A stretch of DNA of 64,000 nucleotides from Pseudomonadota bacterium (GTDB lineage Bacteria; Pseudomonadota; Alphaproteobacteria; Micavibrionales; CSBR16-224). Positions within the stretch are counted from its first letter, which is position 1, and each line of letters opens with the position of its first letter. The notes under the pieces were generated by a model. The model was given only the letters and a program-made list of their open reading frames with translations. It had not been told where the DNA came from and ran no database searches. The stretch spans positions 1,301,540 through 1,365,539 of the forward strand of contig CP053449.1 in NCBI GenBank assembly GCA_013285465.1. Direction: 5' to 3'. Positions 9,649-18,191 of the stretch are shown here, one piece after another. A program made the translations under genes and the position numbers.

Positions 9649-9673
9649 CATATACATGACATACATGTATATG
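9649..9673. promoter_or_regulatory. Perfect 10-bp inverted repeat, operator-like
   Basis: CATATACATG (9649-9658) and CATGTATATG (9664-9673) are exact reverse complements around ACATA. The palindrome sits in the divergent gap between the 9103 and 9790 genes, 39 bases from the start of the former. It is AT-rich and lacks a U-run, so a protein-binding site is more likely than a terminator. Confidence 0.55.
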
Positions 9674-9789
9674 TATGATTTTGCTACACTTCTGTTCCAT
9701 ATTGTGATAGAAAACAAAGCAGTTTCATACTATTTTAGTATATATAATAAAAGTTACAAAAGCATAAAGTTACGAAACGGCGTCAAAAA

Positions 9790-10341
9790 ATGGCCTATGA
9801 TTTCAAATCAGTACGTGTACTGGTTGTCGAGAGTTCACCCCCGCTTTTCCAGCTGATCAAAGGCGTATTGGGGCTTTTCGGCGTGTCGGACATGAATGTC
9901 GATTCTGCTTTCACGGTGGAGGAAGGCTTTGAAAAATTTATCCGTAAAAATCACGATCTGCTGATTGTTGACTGGATGGATACACCGGATAGCGGTATTC
10001 GGCTTGTCCGCAAAATCCGTACACATGCCGATTCACCAAATCCTTTTGTGCCGATTCTCATGACGGCAGGTTCCGGCCACTCCAACCGCGTCATCAAATC
10101 GCGCGATGCGGGCGTGACGGATTATCTGGTCAAGCCGTTTTCCGCCCAGATGCTGGCCAAACGTATCGAACATATTGTTGAAAAACCGCGTCCCTTCGTC
10201 TTTTACACTGATGAAGACGGTAAGCCCGGATATGTCGGTCCCGACAGGCGTACAAAACAGCAGCCTTTCGAAGGGGAGGAGCGCCGCCAATCCGTCGACC
10301 CGAAAACCCAGGGCACACCGCCGCAGAAAAAGACCTCCTGA
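9790..10341 (+). CDS. Stand-alone response regulator receiver protein
   Basis: A 183-residue CheY-like receiver domain (about 8-130) without DNA-binding or enzymatic output. The phospho-acceptor is Asp61 in L-L-I-V-D-W-M-D; the switch Thr is T92 and the conserved Lys is K115 in L-V-K-P-F. The usual acidic pair after beta-1 is Glu-Ser (E14-S15) rather than Asp-Asp, so metal binding may be altered. The tail has G-P-D-R-R and a charged, Pro/Gln-rich end. No good Shine-Dalgarno site is seen. It probably acts by protein-protein contact; the divergent 9103 gene is a candidate partner. Confidence 0.85.
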   Translation: MAYDFKSVRVLVVESSPPLFQLIKGVLGLFGVSDMNVDSAFTVEEGFEKFIRKNHDLLIVDWMDTPDSGIRLVRKIRTHADSPNPFVPILMTAGSGHSNRVIKSRDAGVTDYLVKPFSAQMLAKRIEHIVEKPRPFVFYTDEDGKPGYVGPDRRTKQQPFEGEERRQSVDPKTQGTPPQKKTS

Positions 10342-10465
10342 TACCCGCATGCGCTGCCGGCGAAGAACATGAAATGATTCGCAATTCCGGCGCATTTTTG
10401 TTATAACGTCGGGGCAGTATTCTTTATGCTTTAAGCACGATAAACAGAAAAGGACAATCGGCAAG

Positions 10466-11140
10466 ATGAGCTGGACAGACGAAAGAGTCGAAACACTGAC
10501 AAAAATGTGGAAAGACGGCCGCAGCGCCGCTGAAATCGCCAAGGAACTTGGCGGCGTAACGCGGAATGCGGTCATCGGTAAGGCTCACCGCCTCGGCCTG
10601 TCCGGACGGTCTTCTCCGATCAAGAAAAAGGCGAAAGACGACACAAAAAAAACCGCAAAAACGACGACCGCGAAAAAAACCGCTGCCGCGAAAAAACCGG
10701 CGGCAAAGAAGAAAGCCACTGGCGAGAAAAAAGTTGCGAGCGCCGCACAACAGAAAATTATTGCCGAGGCCATTAAAGAGGCCGTTGCCGAAGTTGACCG
10801 CGAGCTGGAAGGCGGCGTTGCGCTGCTGGATCTGACGGAAAAACTGTGCCGCTGGCCGATCGGTGACCCTCAGGAAAGCGATTTCCATTTCTGCGGCCTT
10901 GCCAGCATGCCGAACCTGCCTTATTGCGAAGAACACGCCGCAGAAGCCTATCAGACACCGCGCAAGCAACAGGGATCGAAAACCCGCGGCGCATTGAAGC
11001 TTGTCGGCGATGCCAAAGCCGGCGCGAAAGGTGACGACGATGATGACGATCTGGATGTCGATGATGTCGATGTTGATGCGATCGACGATATCGATGATGA
11101 TGACGATGATGATACGGATGCCCTGAAAAATGCCAAATAA
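10466..11140 (+). CDS. gcrA: GcrA cell cycle regulator
   Basis: GcrA is an alphaproteobacterial sigma-70 cofactor that activates promoters with methylated GANTC sites. The N-terminal helix-turn-helix is plain ([11 protein letters not shown], then A-E-I-A-K-E-L-G and [13 protein letters not shown]). The sigma-binding C-terminal motif is at about 130-150 ([20 protein letters not shown]). Between them is a Lys/Ala-rich linker resembling histone H1 tails, and after residue 185 there is an almost pure Asp/Val tail. AAAGGA lies at 10450-10455. The 3' end overlaps trhO by 11 bases. Confidence 0.93.
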   Translation: MSWTDERVETLTKMWKDGRSAAEIAKELGGVTRNAVIGKAHRLGLSGRSSPIKKKAKDDTKKTAKTTTAKKTAAAKKPAAKKKATGEKKVASAAQQKIIAEAIKEAVAEVDRELEGGVALLDLTEKLCRWPIGDPQESDFHFCGLASMPNLPYCEEHAAEAYQTPRKQQGSKTRGALKLVGDAKAGAKGDDDDDDLDVDDVDVDAIDDIDDDDDDDTDALKNAK

Positions 11141-12062
11141 CGCAGTATCGGCAGAAAAGATTGTTGTTGCGGCACTTTATAAATTTGTGTCATGGGACAA
11201 ACTTGCCGATAAACAGCGTGATATCCGCAAAATCTGCACCGATAACGGCGTCTTCGGTACATTGCTGCTGGCAAAAGAGGGGATTAACGGCACAATTGCC
11301 GGATCACGGCAGGGCATTGATGCCGTTCTGGATTTTCTGCACAATTATCCCGAACTTTCTGATCTGGAGCATAAGGAATCCTTTGCGGCGGAGATGCCTT
11401 TCTATCGCATGAAGGTTCGCTTAAAAAAGGAAATTGTCACCATCGGTGACCCGGATGTTGATCCGAATAAATGTGTCGGCACCTATGTCACGCCGAAAGA
11501 CTGGAATGATATTATCAGCGACCCCGATACGATTGTCATTGATACCCGGAATGATTACGAGGTGCAAATCGGCAGTTTTCGCGGCGCTATAAACCCGAAA
11601 ACCGGTAGTTTTCGTGAGTTTCCACACTATGTGCGTAAAAATCTGGATCCGCAAAAGCATAAAAAGGTCGCCATGTTCTGCACAGGCGGTATCCGCTGTG
11701 AAAAAGCTTCTGCCTTTATGCTGGGCGAGGGATTTGAGGAAGTTTACCATCTGCAAGGCGGTATCCTGAAATATCTGGAAGACATGCCGCAGGACAGTAG
11801 CCTTTGGGACGGCGAATGTTTCGTCTTTGACGAACGCGTTGCCGTCAAGCACGGGCTGGAACTGGGTGAACACGCGCTTTGCCGTGCCTGTCGCCATCCG
11901 TTGTCGCCTGAAGATTTGCGCCATGACAGTTATCAGGACGGCGTATCCTGCCCGCATTGCGCAGGGCAGCTGACGGAAAAACAGCGCGCCGCCGCCGCCG
12001 AGCGGCAGAAGCAGGTCTTGTTGGCTGAAGAACGCGGCGAAAAGCATATTGGCGCACAATAA
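11130..12062 (+). CDS. trhO: tRNA uridine(34) hydroxylase TrhO (rhodanese family, UPF0176)
   Basis: TrhO (YceA) is known to hydroxylate U34 of certain tRNAs with oxygen. The 310-residue protein has the N-terminal ferredoxin-like domain ([22 protein letters not shown]), then the rhodanese domain with active-site loop [12 protein letters not shown] (Cys about 184), and a C-terminal Cys-x2-Cys pair set (C-R-A-C and C-P-H-C) that may bind zinc. It starts inside the last codons of gcrA, suggesting translational coupling. Confidence 0.93.
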   Translation: MPNNAVSAEKIVVAALYKFVSWDKLADKQRDIRKICTDNGVFGTLLLAKEGINGTIAGSRQGIDAVLDFLHNYPELSDLEHKESFAAEMPFYRMKVRLKKEIVTIGDPDVDPNKCVGTYVTPKDWNDIISDPDTIVIDTRNDYEVQIGSFRGAINPKTGSFREFPHYVRKNLDPQKHKKVAMFCTGGIRCEKASAFMLGEGFEEVYHLQGGILKYLEDMPQDSSLWDGECFVFDERVAVKHGLELGEHALCRACRHPLSPEDLRHDSYQDGVSCPHCAGQLTEKQRAAAAERQKQVLLAEERGEKHIGAQ

Positions 12063-12088
12063 AACATAAAATACAAAAGAAAATCAAA

Positions 12089-12991
12089 ATGATAAAAAAG
12101 TTTTTTAATCTTTTTTCCAAAAAGAAAAACACAGCTGCGGATTTTGATTTTGCCTTTGCGGATGTCATGACGATTGTCAAAGCGGCAGGGGACAAAACAC
12201 AGGAATTGCAGGGGCATGTCGTTGCTATTGATAAGGAAGACGGCTCTCCGGTTTCCATTGCCGACCGCAAAAGCAGCCGTATTGTCATTGAGGGACTGCG
12301 CAAGCTGACGCCTGATATTCCGGTCATTTCCGAAGAAGCCTCGAAAGAAGATAACGCCAAAGCCGCAAAATCCCGTCTGCACTGGGTTGTTGACCCGCTG
12401 GACGGCACGCGCACTTATCTGGACGGTCATGAAGGCTATGGCTGTCATCTGGCGCTGATGGACGGCGATACGCCTGTGCTGGGCTTTGCTTATTTTCCCT
12501 CCGCCGATCCGGACAAGCAGGAATTTTACTACACGGCTGAAGATGGAAAAGCCTATCTGAAAACAGGTTCCGGTGACCCTGTCCGGTTGCAGGTTAGCAA
12601 GCCATCGGCCAAAGAAACAAAACTGACCGCGGCAACCGGATGGAAAGACAAAACCCTGTCACTTGACGGCACGGAACTGGATTTAAAGCGTGCTGTCGGC
12701 GGCGGGCGGCTTTGCGTTACTGCCGCAGGAAAAACCGATATCGCCGTTTTTAACGGCTGGTTCAGTGATTGGGACCTTGCCGCAGCCCATGCCATTATCA
12801 AGGCCGCAGGCGGCGATCTGCTCAATATGGAGACGGGCAAGCCGATTACCTATAGCGATAAGAACTATGCCGTACCGCCGTCTCTCGGCGGACATCCGGA
12901 GGTCGTGAAACGTCTGCTGGATCAAGGATTCCACGAGGCCGCGCGCAGCAAACCCTATGGCGGCGCGTATAAAAAACGTCACAACAAATAA
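12089..12991 (+). CDS. Inositol monophosphatase-family phosphatase, CysQ-like
   Basis: A 300-residue Mg-dependent phosphatase of the IMPase/CysQ group, which hydrolyses 3'-phosphoadenosine 5'-phosphate or inositol phosphates. It has the first metal ligand in V-I-S-E-E-A, the catalytic signature W-V-V-D-P-L-D-G-T-R-T-Y, and the C-terminal W-D-L-A-A-A-H-A-I-I-K-A-A-G-G. The first 20 residues are Lys/Phe rich. A second family member is at 55617-56591 and matches CysQ more closely, so substrate assignment here stays open. It ends 3 bases before the convergent amidohydrolase gene. Confidence 0.85.
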   Translation: MIKKFFNLFSKKKNTAADFDFAFADVMTIVKAAGDKTQELQGHVVAIDKEDGSPVSIADRKSSRIVIEGLRKLTPDIPVISEEASKEDNAKAAKSRLHWVVDPLDGTRTYLDGHEGYGCHLALMDGDTPVLGFAYFPSADPDKQEFYYTAEDGKAYLKTGSGDPVRLQVSKPSAKETKLTAATGWKDKTLSLDGTELDLKRAVGGGRLCVTAAGKTDIAVFNGWFSDWDLAAAHAIIKAAGGDLLNMETGKPITYSDKNYAVPPSLGGHPEVVKRLLDQGFHEAARSKPYGGAYKKRHNK

Positions 12992-12994
12992 GTC

Positions 12995-14188
12995 TTAAGA
13001 AACGGGCAGGGTGGTTTCGACCAGATGCACCCAATAGCTGGCGCCGATCGGTGCCACCGCATCATTGAAATCATAATGCGGACTGTGCAGCTGCGCCTTT
13101 TTCTCTTCATCAGCCTGACCAAGCGCGATATAGGCGCCGGGGCATTTCTCCAGAAAGAAAGCAAAATCCTCACCGCCCATGGTCGGTACGAATTTCACAT
13201 CGACATTCTCTTCCCCGACGGTTTTCATCGCCGCCGCAGCCGCCAGATCGGTTTCCGCCACGGTATTGACGACAGAAGGATAGCCGCGCGTATAGCTGAA
13301 ATCCGCCGTGCAATGAAAGGCCGCCGCCGTTGCTTCCGCCATTTCGCGCATGCGGGTTTCAATCATATCGCGGTTTTCCGTGCCGAATGTCCGTACCGTA
13401 CCGCCAAGACTAACCGCTTCGGGCATGACATTCAGGCTGTCGCTGCCATCCGTGCGGAACAGCGTCACGCTGATAACAGCGCCCTGCATCGGGTCCGTTG
13501 CGCGGCTAACCAGTGTTTGCAATGCCATAACAAGGCTGGAAGCCGCCGTGACCACATCAATATTCTGATGCGGCATGGCGGCATGGCCGCCTTTACCGGT
13601 GATTTTGATTTTAAAACGGTCAGAGGCGGCCGTCATCGCACCGGCGCAAATGCCCATTGTGCCTTTTTTCATGGCAGGCCAGTTATGCAGCCCGTAAATC
13701 GCTTTGCAGGGGTATTTATCAAAAAAGCCTTCTTCCACCATCACCCGCGCACCGCCTTCACCTTCTTCGGCAGGCTGAAAGACGAAATGCACCGTGCCGT
13801 CAAAACTGTCCGTATGGCGGGACAAATATTGTACCGCGCCCAGCAGCATGGCGGAATGGCCGTCATGGCCGCAACCGTGCATTTTTCCGTGATGGGTGGA
13901 GGCGTAAGAAAGGCCTGTTTCCTCGGTAATGTCCAGCGCATCCATATCCGCGCGCAGGATGACTGTGGTATTTTTATCCTTCGCAGGGCCGTTTTTGCCG
14001 TGCAAAGTCGCAACAATGCCGGTTTTTGCCCAGCCGCGGGTATAAGGCACATCCCATTCGTCAAGGCGGGCGGCGATATAATCCGATGTCCAGAATTCCT
14101 CAAAAGCGGTTTCGGGATGTTTATGCATCTCGCGGCGCCAGACGGCAATATCGTCTTGCGTTTCTTTTATTGCGGAAAGAACGGACAT
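12995..14188 (-). CDS. M20 family amidohydrolase (hippurate hydrolase / N-acyl amino acid type)
   Basis: Zinc- or manganese-dependent amidohydrolase of subfamily M20D, cleaving acyl or peptide bonds of N-acylated amino acids in the cytoplasm. The 397-residue length is typical. Seen are R-A-D-M-D-A-L at about 79-85, the metal-binding H-G-C-G-H-D-G-H at 104-111, catalytic Glu-Glu at 141-142 (P-A-E-E-G-E-G-G), G-L-H-N-W with His168, and the final metal site G-G-E-D-F-A-F-F. The insert after about residue 190 is the dimerisation domain. The precise substrate cannot be read from sequence. Confidence 0.9.
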   Translation of the reverse strand: MSVLSAIKETQDDIAVWRREMHKHPETAFEEFWTSDYIAARLDEWDVPYTRGWAKTGIVATLHGKNGPAKDKNTTVILRADMDALDITEETGLSYASTHHGKMHGCGHDGHSAMLLGAVQYLSRHTDSFDGTVHFVFQPAEEGEGGARVMVEEGFFDKYPCKAIYGLHNWPAMKKGTMGICAGAMTAASDRFKIKITGKGGHAAMPHQNIDVVTAASSLVMALQTLVSRATDPMQGAVISVTLFRTDGSDSLNVMPEAVSLGGTVRTFGTENRDMIETRMREMAEATAAAFHCTADFSYTRGYPSVVNTVAETDLAAAAAMKTVGEENVDVKFVPTMGGEDFAFFLEKCPGAYIALGQADEEKKAQLHSPHYDFNDAVAPIGASYWVHLVETTLPVS

Positions 14189-14229
14189 GGAACACAGCCT
14201 TTCTTGCTATCATTCGTGGTGATGCGTGA

Positions 14230-15018
14230 TCAGCGGAAACGGCGTCTCAACCAGTCATCGCGGTGCTTCCTGATTCCCTCTGTCAGATCAGGCTTATCCA
14301 CCGAACCATAGTCACGTTTGGCCAGATTTTCAATGGTATCCTTGAATTTGTCCAGCATCGTGCTACGCTCGAAGCTGATTTTAATTTCTTCGCCTGTCTT
14401 TTTATTTTTCAGGGTCGGTTTATTCCAGGCATCCACCATATATTGCGCCATAATCGGCAGACCTTCGACACCCATACGGTACCAGTCTTTGGAACGGTCG
14501 GTCATATCCGCCGTGCCAACGGTTTTATCAGATACTTCCTGCAGGCCCTTCGGCGGCTCACATGAACGGAAGCCAAGGCGTTCCGCCGTTTTTTGAATAT
14601 ATTCATGCTCCATATGGGCGACAAAACAATCTTCCGGCGGCTCAACCAGATAAGCGCGCAACGTTTGCGCCACAACCATCAGGTCAAAAACACCGGGAAT
14701 GCCGTTCAGCCCCGCGATACGCGTTGAGCCGATTTCAACCCATTCCGTACGCTCGACACCGTTTTCTTCCACATTATGCGCATAGGAGATGGACGTCGCG
14801 ACGATTTCGCCGTCCTCATCTTCGATCAGCACGATTGAGCCGTTATCGGCGCGCTCTTTCAGCACATCGGGGTCACGGTCGCGAACATTGTGGTGTTTAT
14901 TGGCTTTGTAAAAATCGAGAATTTTATCAATATCTTCCACAACAGCCATGCGAAGATAGTAGGTCGGAATTTCTTTTTTATCTTGAGCGGGTGGCGTCGG
15001 TTTTTTGTCCTGTTCCAT
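14230..15018 (-). CDS. GNAT-like acetyltransferase-fold protein, function unknown
   Basis: A 262-residue cytoplasmic protein. The N-terminal half (about 20-150) reads like a GNAT fold: Y-L-R-M-A-V-V-E-D-I-D-K-I-L-D-F-Y, then V-L-I-E-D-E-D-G-E-I-V-A-T-S, but a clear acetyl-CoA Q/R-x2-G-x-G/A loop is not seen, so activity is uncertain. The C-terminal half is helical and charged, ending D-D-W-L-R-R-R-F-R. The ATG at 15018 (M-E-Q-D-K-K) was preferred to one at 15051 because GAAAGG stands just upstream of it. It lies behind the amidohydrolase gene on the same strand pair, with a 41-bp gap. Confidence 0.65.
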   Translation of the reverse strand: MEQDKKPTPPAQDKKEIPTYYLRMAVVEDIDKILDFYKANKHHNVRDRDPDVLKERADNGSIVLIEDEDGEIVATSISYAHNVEENGVERTEWVEIGSTRIAGLNGIPGVFDLMVVAQTLRAYLVEPPEDCFVAHMEHEYIQKTAERLGFRSCEPPKGLQEVSDKTVGTADMTDRSKDWYRMGVEGLPIMAQYMVDAWNKPTLKNKKTGEEIKISFERSTMLDKFKDTIENLAKRDYGSVDKPDLTEGIRKHRDDWLRRRFR

Positions 15019-15224
15019 GGAAAACCTTTCTTTACAAAAGAATAATGGCACGAAATATTATATGTCACCCTATTAGCCACAGTATTTATAGCAAACACAT
15101 GCGTGAGTCGCAAGATAATTTCACCTGCGGCATTGACATTAACACCAAAATATCAGACGCTTATGGTAAAATTAAGGGTGATTAGGGAAAAAGAGCCCTG
15201 TAAGAAAAAGAAGAAAGAAGAAGA

Positions 15225-15770
15225 ATGACGATTTTGAAAATTTATACCGCGCCCGATCCGGTGTTAAAACGCGTCGCATCGCCCGTGGACAAGGTTGATG
15301 ATGCTTTGCGCCGCCAGATGGATGATATGCTGGAGACCATGTATGATGATGACGGTATCGGTCTTGCCGCGCCGCAGGTCGGGATTTCCAACCGCGTATT
15401 GGTGATTGATCTGGAGCAAAAAGACGGGGCAGGGCTTGGCAAAAAAGGCAACCCGCTTTATTTCGTCAATCCTGAAATCACATGGTTTTCGGAAGAACAC
15501 GCTGTTTATAATGAAGGCTGCCTCTCCGTACCGGAAATGTATGCCGAGGTGGAACGCCCCGCAAAAATCCGCGTCAAATATCTGGATTATAACGGAAAAG
15601 AGCAGGAGCTTGAGGCTGACGGCTTACTGGCAACCTGTCTGCAGCATGAAGTTGACCATCTGGACGGTATTTTATTCATCGACCATTTATCAGCGCTGAA
15701 ACGCAACATTATCCTGCGCAAGCTGAAAAAACTGACCAAACTTTCTGAAGCGGAAGCTGTGCCGGTTTAA
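15225..15770 (+). CDS. def: Peptide deformylase
   Basis: Removes the N-formyl group from new proteins, using Fe2+ or Zn2+. The 181-residue protein has all three motifs: G-I-G-L-A-A-P-Q-V-G (44-53), E-G-C-L-S-V-P (97-103, metal ligand Cys99) and Q-H-E-V-D-H-L-D-G (140-148, metal ligands His141 and His145, catalytic Glu142). A GAAAGAAGAAG purine run is upstream. fmt, often next to def, is not in the neighbourhood. The last 4 bases overlap the 3' end of the convergent mazG. Confidence 0.97.
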   Translation: MTILKIYTAPDPVLKRVASPVDKVDDALRRQMDDMLETMYDDDGIGLAAPQVGISNRVLVIDLEQKDGAGLGKKGNPLYFVNPEITWFSEEHAVYNEGCLSVPEMYAEVERPAKIRVKYLDYNGKEQELEADGLLATCLQHEVDHLDGILFIDHLSALKRNIILRKLKKLTKLSEAEAVPV

Positions 15771-16570
15771 GCGGCATCACTGGTTTTAAAATGCCGTTTG
15801 GCCTCATCCCACAGCGCATCCATTTCCTGTAAATCCGACTGTTCCGGCGTTTTGCCGCGTTTTTTCAGTTCCGCCTCGATATAGTGGAAGCGGCGCAGGA
15901 ATTTCGCATTGGTCTTGCGCAGGGCTTCTTCCGGGTCGATTTTGTGCCAGCGCGCCAGATTGGCGATGACAAACAGCATATCGCCGATTTCCTCCTCGAA
16001 ATTCACCTCATCGGTGGCGTTGCGCAGCTCGTCAATTTCTTCTTCGAGCTTATCATAGACGCCGGAAATATCATCCCATTCAAAACCGACGCGCGCCGCG
16101 CGTTTCTGCAGTTTTTCCGCCCGCATCAGAGCAGGGAGGGACAGAGCAACACCGTCTAAGGCACTGCCATCACCTTCTTTTTTCTCTTTGCGCTCTTCCG
16201 CTTTGATATCTTCCCAGTTTTTTAAGACCGCATCGGATGTTTCCGCCTCTACTTCCGCAAAAATATGCGGATGGCGGCGCACCATTTTGTCGGAAATGAT
16301 CGCGGCAACATCTTCAAAATCAAACAAATCTTCCTCTTTGGCCATTTGTGCATGAAACACGACTTGCAGCAGCAGATCGCCCAGCTCGTCCTTCAGCATC
16401 GCCATATCGCCTTTTTCCACCGCATCGGCGACTTCATAGGCTTCTTCGACCGTATAAGGAGCGATTGTGGCAAAATTCTGCTCCAAATCCCACGGACAGC
16501 CGTTTTCCGGATCGCGTAACTGTGCCATAATATCCAGCAGGCGGGTGATTTGTGTCTTGTCTTCGGACAT
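15767..16570 (-). CDS. mazG: Nucleoside triphosphate pyrophosphohydrolase MazG
   Basis: MazG hydrolyses NTPs and dNTPs to monophosphates and pyrophosphate, a housecleaning activity that also affects ppGpp. The 267-residue protein has two MazG domains: the first with C-P-W-D-L-E-Q-N-F, E-E-A-Y-E-V-A-D-A-V and D-E-L-G-D-L-L-L-Q-V-V-F-H-A, the second with E-E-E-I-D-E-L and E-E-I-G-D-M-L-F-V-I-A-N-L-A-R. The ATG at 16570 (M-S-E-D-K-T-Q-I-T) has GGAGAAAG upstream; the open frame extends further back but only into unrelated sequence. Confidence 0.95.
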   Translation of the reverse strand: MSEDKTQITRLLDIMAQLRDPENGCPWDLEQNFATIAPYTVEEAYEVADAVEKGDMAMLKDELGDLLLQVVFHAQMAKEEDLFDFEDVAAIISDKMVRRHPHIFAEVEAETSDAVLKNWEDIKAEERKEKKEGDGSALDGVALSLPALMRAEKLQKRAARVGFEWDDISGVYDKLEEEIDELRNATDEVNFEEEIGDMLFVIANLARWHKIDPEEALRKTNAKFLRRFHYIEAELKKRGKTPEQSDLQEMDALWDEAKRHFKTSDAA

Positions 16571-16647
16571 TGCTTGTCTTTCTCCTTCAACTTTCTTGGA
16601 ATGCCTGTTATAACGGCAAAAAAACATAAGGACAATAGGGCCGCCCG

Positions 16648-17076
16648 ATGATTGAAGATAATGAACTGATCCGCATAGCCACCGAAACCACAAATCCGCG
16701 TGACCTGTCGCCCTCGATGGATGCCGGCGGCGTTGCCAGTGCGCTTGTCACCGAACAAGGCACGGTTTTTACGGGCGTCTGCATCAATACGGCGTGCAGT
16801 ATGGGGTTTTGCGCCGAGCATAATGCCATCGGCACGATGCTGACGGCAGGAGAGAGTAAAATCGCCACCATTGTTGCCGTGGATGACGAGGGGCGCATCC
16901 TGCCGCCTTGCGGGCGCTGCCGCGAATTTATCTATCAAACCGACCCTTATAACAGCAATACGCGCGTCTTACTGCCGGGCGGGCGTGTTAAATCCATTGC
17001 CGAATTACTGCCCGACCATTGGCGTGAAGATAAAACCGCGCGCGAACTGGCCGCAAAACAGCAAGACAGTGCGTAA
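16648..17076 (+). CDS. Cytidine deaminase-like zinc enzyme
   Basis: A 142-residue member of the cytidine/blasticidin-S deaminase superfamily. Zinc ligands and catalytic Glu are in F-C-A-E-H-N-A-I (C-A-E) and P-C-G-R-C-R-E-F (C-x2-C). It is near the length of the homotetrameric CDA group, but the N-terminal half is shorter and differs from typical Cdd, so nucleobase specificity is not certain. The stop codon is followed one base later by the start of the L,D-transpeptidase gene, indicating an operon. Confidence 0.85.
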   Translation: MIEDNELIRIATETTNPRDLSPSMDAGGVASALVTEQGTVFTGVCINTACSMGFCAEHNAIGTMLTAGESKIATIVAVDDEGRILPPCGRCREFIYQTDPYNSNTRVLLPGGRVKSIAELLPDHWREDKTARELAAKQQDSA

Positions 17077-17077
17077 A

Positions 17078-17839
17078 ATGACTTTAAAAAAGCCCCATAA
17101 GATTATATTTTTACTTATTTTTATATTCTGCACGGCGATTTTTTCGCTTGGATATCACTACCGTTATTATCTCTACCGGACAAGTCCGACATTAGATGAA
17201 GTGAAAAGCGGGACTTTGCTCAGTCTAAAGGCCGAAATTGCCGCCAAAGGCTTCACATGGGGCAGCCCGGTTTTTCTGCGGCTGTTCAAAGAAGAAAAAG
17301 AGCTGGAAATCTGGCTGCAGGACAGCGAGAAAAGCCGCTACCGCCTTTATGACAGCTTTGATATCTGCAAATATTCCGGAAAATTGGGGCCGAAACGCCG
17401 TGAAGGTGACCGTCAGGCGCCGGAAGGCTTCTATTATGTGCCGCAGGACATGCTGCACCCCAACAGTAAATTCCATCTTGCGCTTAATCTCGGCTATCCC
17501 AATGACTATGACGCCGCGCATGGCTACAGCGGCAGTTTTCTGATGATCCACGGAAAATGTGTTTCTACCGGCTGCTATGCCATGACAGATGAAGTGATTG
17601 AAAAAGTCTATCTGCTGGCCGAATCCGCGCTGCAGCAAGGGCAGGAGGCGGTGCCCGTGCATATTTTTCCGTTCCGGCTGGAGGAAGACAAGCTGAAAGC
17701 GCATAAGAATTACAAATGGTATGCGTTCTGGAATGACCTGCGTGAAGGCTATGCTTATTTTGAACAGCACCGCATTCCGCCGCAGATCGTCGTTGAGGAT
17801 AAAAAATACCGCATCAAGGATGCGCAACGGGGAATATGA
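17078..17839 (+). CDS. YafK-type L,D-transpeptidase family protein
   Basis: A 253-residue protein with an N-terminal membrane anchor/signal (residues about 8-30, I-I-F-L-L-I-F-I-F) and a periplasmic YkuD-fold domain. The catalytic motif is H-G-K-C-V-S-T-G-C with His158, Ser163 and Cys166. P-E-G-F-Y-Y-V-P and S-G-S-F-L-M-I-H-G are typical of the YafK/DpaA branch, which in E. coli detaches Braun's lipoprotein from peptidoglycan. The ATG at 17078 begins one base after the stop of the deaminase-like gene; a frame open further upstream is just overlap. Confidence 0.88.
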   Translation: MTLKKPHKIIFLLIFIFCTAIFSLGYHYRYYLYRTSPTLDEVKSGTLLSLKAEIAAKGFTWGSPVFLRLFKEEKELEIWLQDSEKSRYRLYDSFDICKYSGKLGPKRREGDRQAPEGFYYVPQDMLHPNSKFHLALNLGYPNDYDAAHGYSGSFLMIHGKCVSTGCYAMTDEVIEKVYLLAESALQQGQEAVPVHIFPFRLEEDKLKAHKNYKWYAFWNDLREGYAYFEQHRIPPQIVVEDKKYRIKDAQRGI

Positions 17840-18147
17840 GCCACGCATATTTTACAGTTCGCGGCTATACGGCAGATTACGCGCCTGAACGGGGAAAAAG
17901 GGCACCCTGCTTCTCTCCTATTTTAATTTGATAATATATATTATGGAAAATACTGGATGGATTCCCAAGAGGGCTTTGCAGTATAGACAGTATAGACTAT
18001 CACTGTTGTTTCTCAAAGACTTACAAAGATGCTGCTATGTTATTTTACGCGCTCACAACGCTCTGACAGTATAAAGACAGCATCAAATAAATTTTGCGCG
18101 GCGAGAAACGTCATTTTATTTTCACCGCAACACCGGATAAGAAAAAA
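17840..18147. other. Non-coding stretch after the transpeptidase gene
   Basis: No supported gene on either strand. It is AT-rich and contains the 9-bp motif CAGTATAGA twice head-to-tail at 17979-17996, and a related AGTATAAAGACAG at about 18069. No tRNA or known RNA fold was recognised. It separates the + strand transpeptidase gene from the clpX terminator. Confidence 0.55.
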
Positions 18148-18166
18148 CGCGGCATCCTGTGCCGCG
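18148..18166 (-). terminator. Intrinsic terminator of clpX
   Basis: CGCGGCA (18148-18154) pairs with TGCCGCG (18160-18166) around a five-base loop. On the minus strand the stem is followed by TTTTTT (18142-18147), placed 26 bases beyond the clpX stop codon. Confidence 0.88.
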
Positions 18167-18191
18167 CTTTTCTATTTATTCTGCGTTCAGA

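Noticed and set aside
10376-10380. GATTC (a GANTC site) upstream of gcrA
   Set aside because: A single GANTC is expected by chance every few hundred bases; not enough to claim methylation control.
13025-14311. 428-codon + strand frame across the amidohydrolase gene
   Set aside because: The minus-strand protein has every M20 motif; the + frame has none.
15164-15184. TTGACA-like and TAAAAT boxes upstream of def
   Set aside because: The spacing between the boxes does not suit a sigma-70 promoter.
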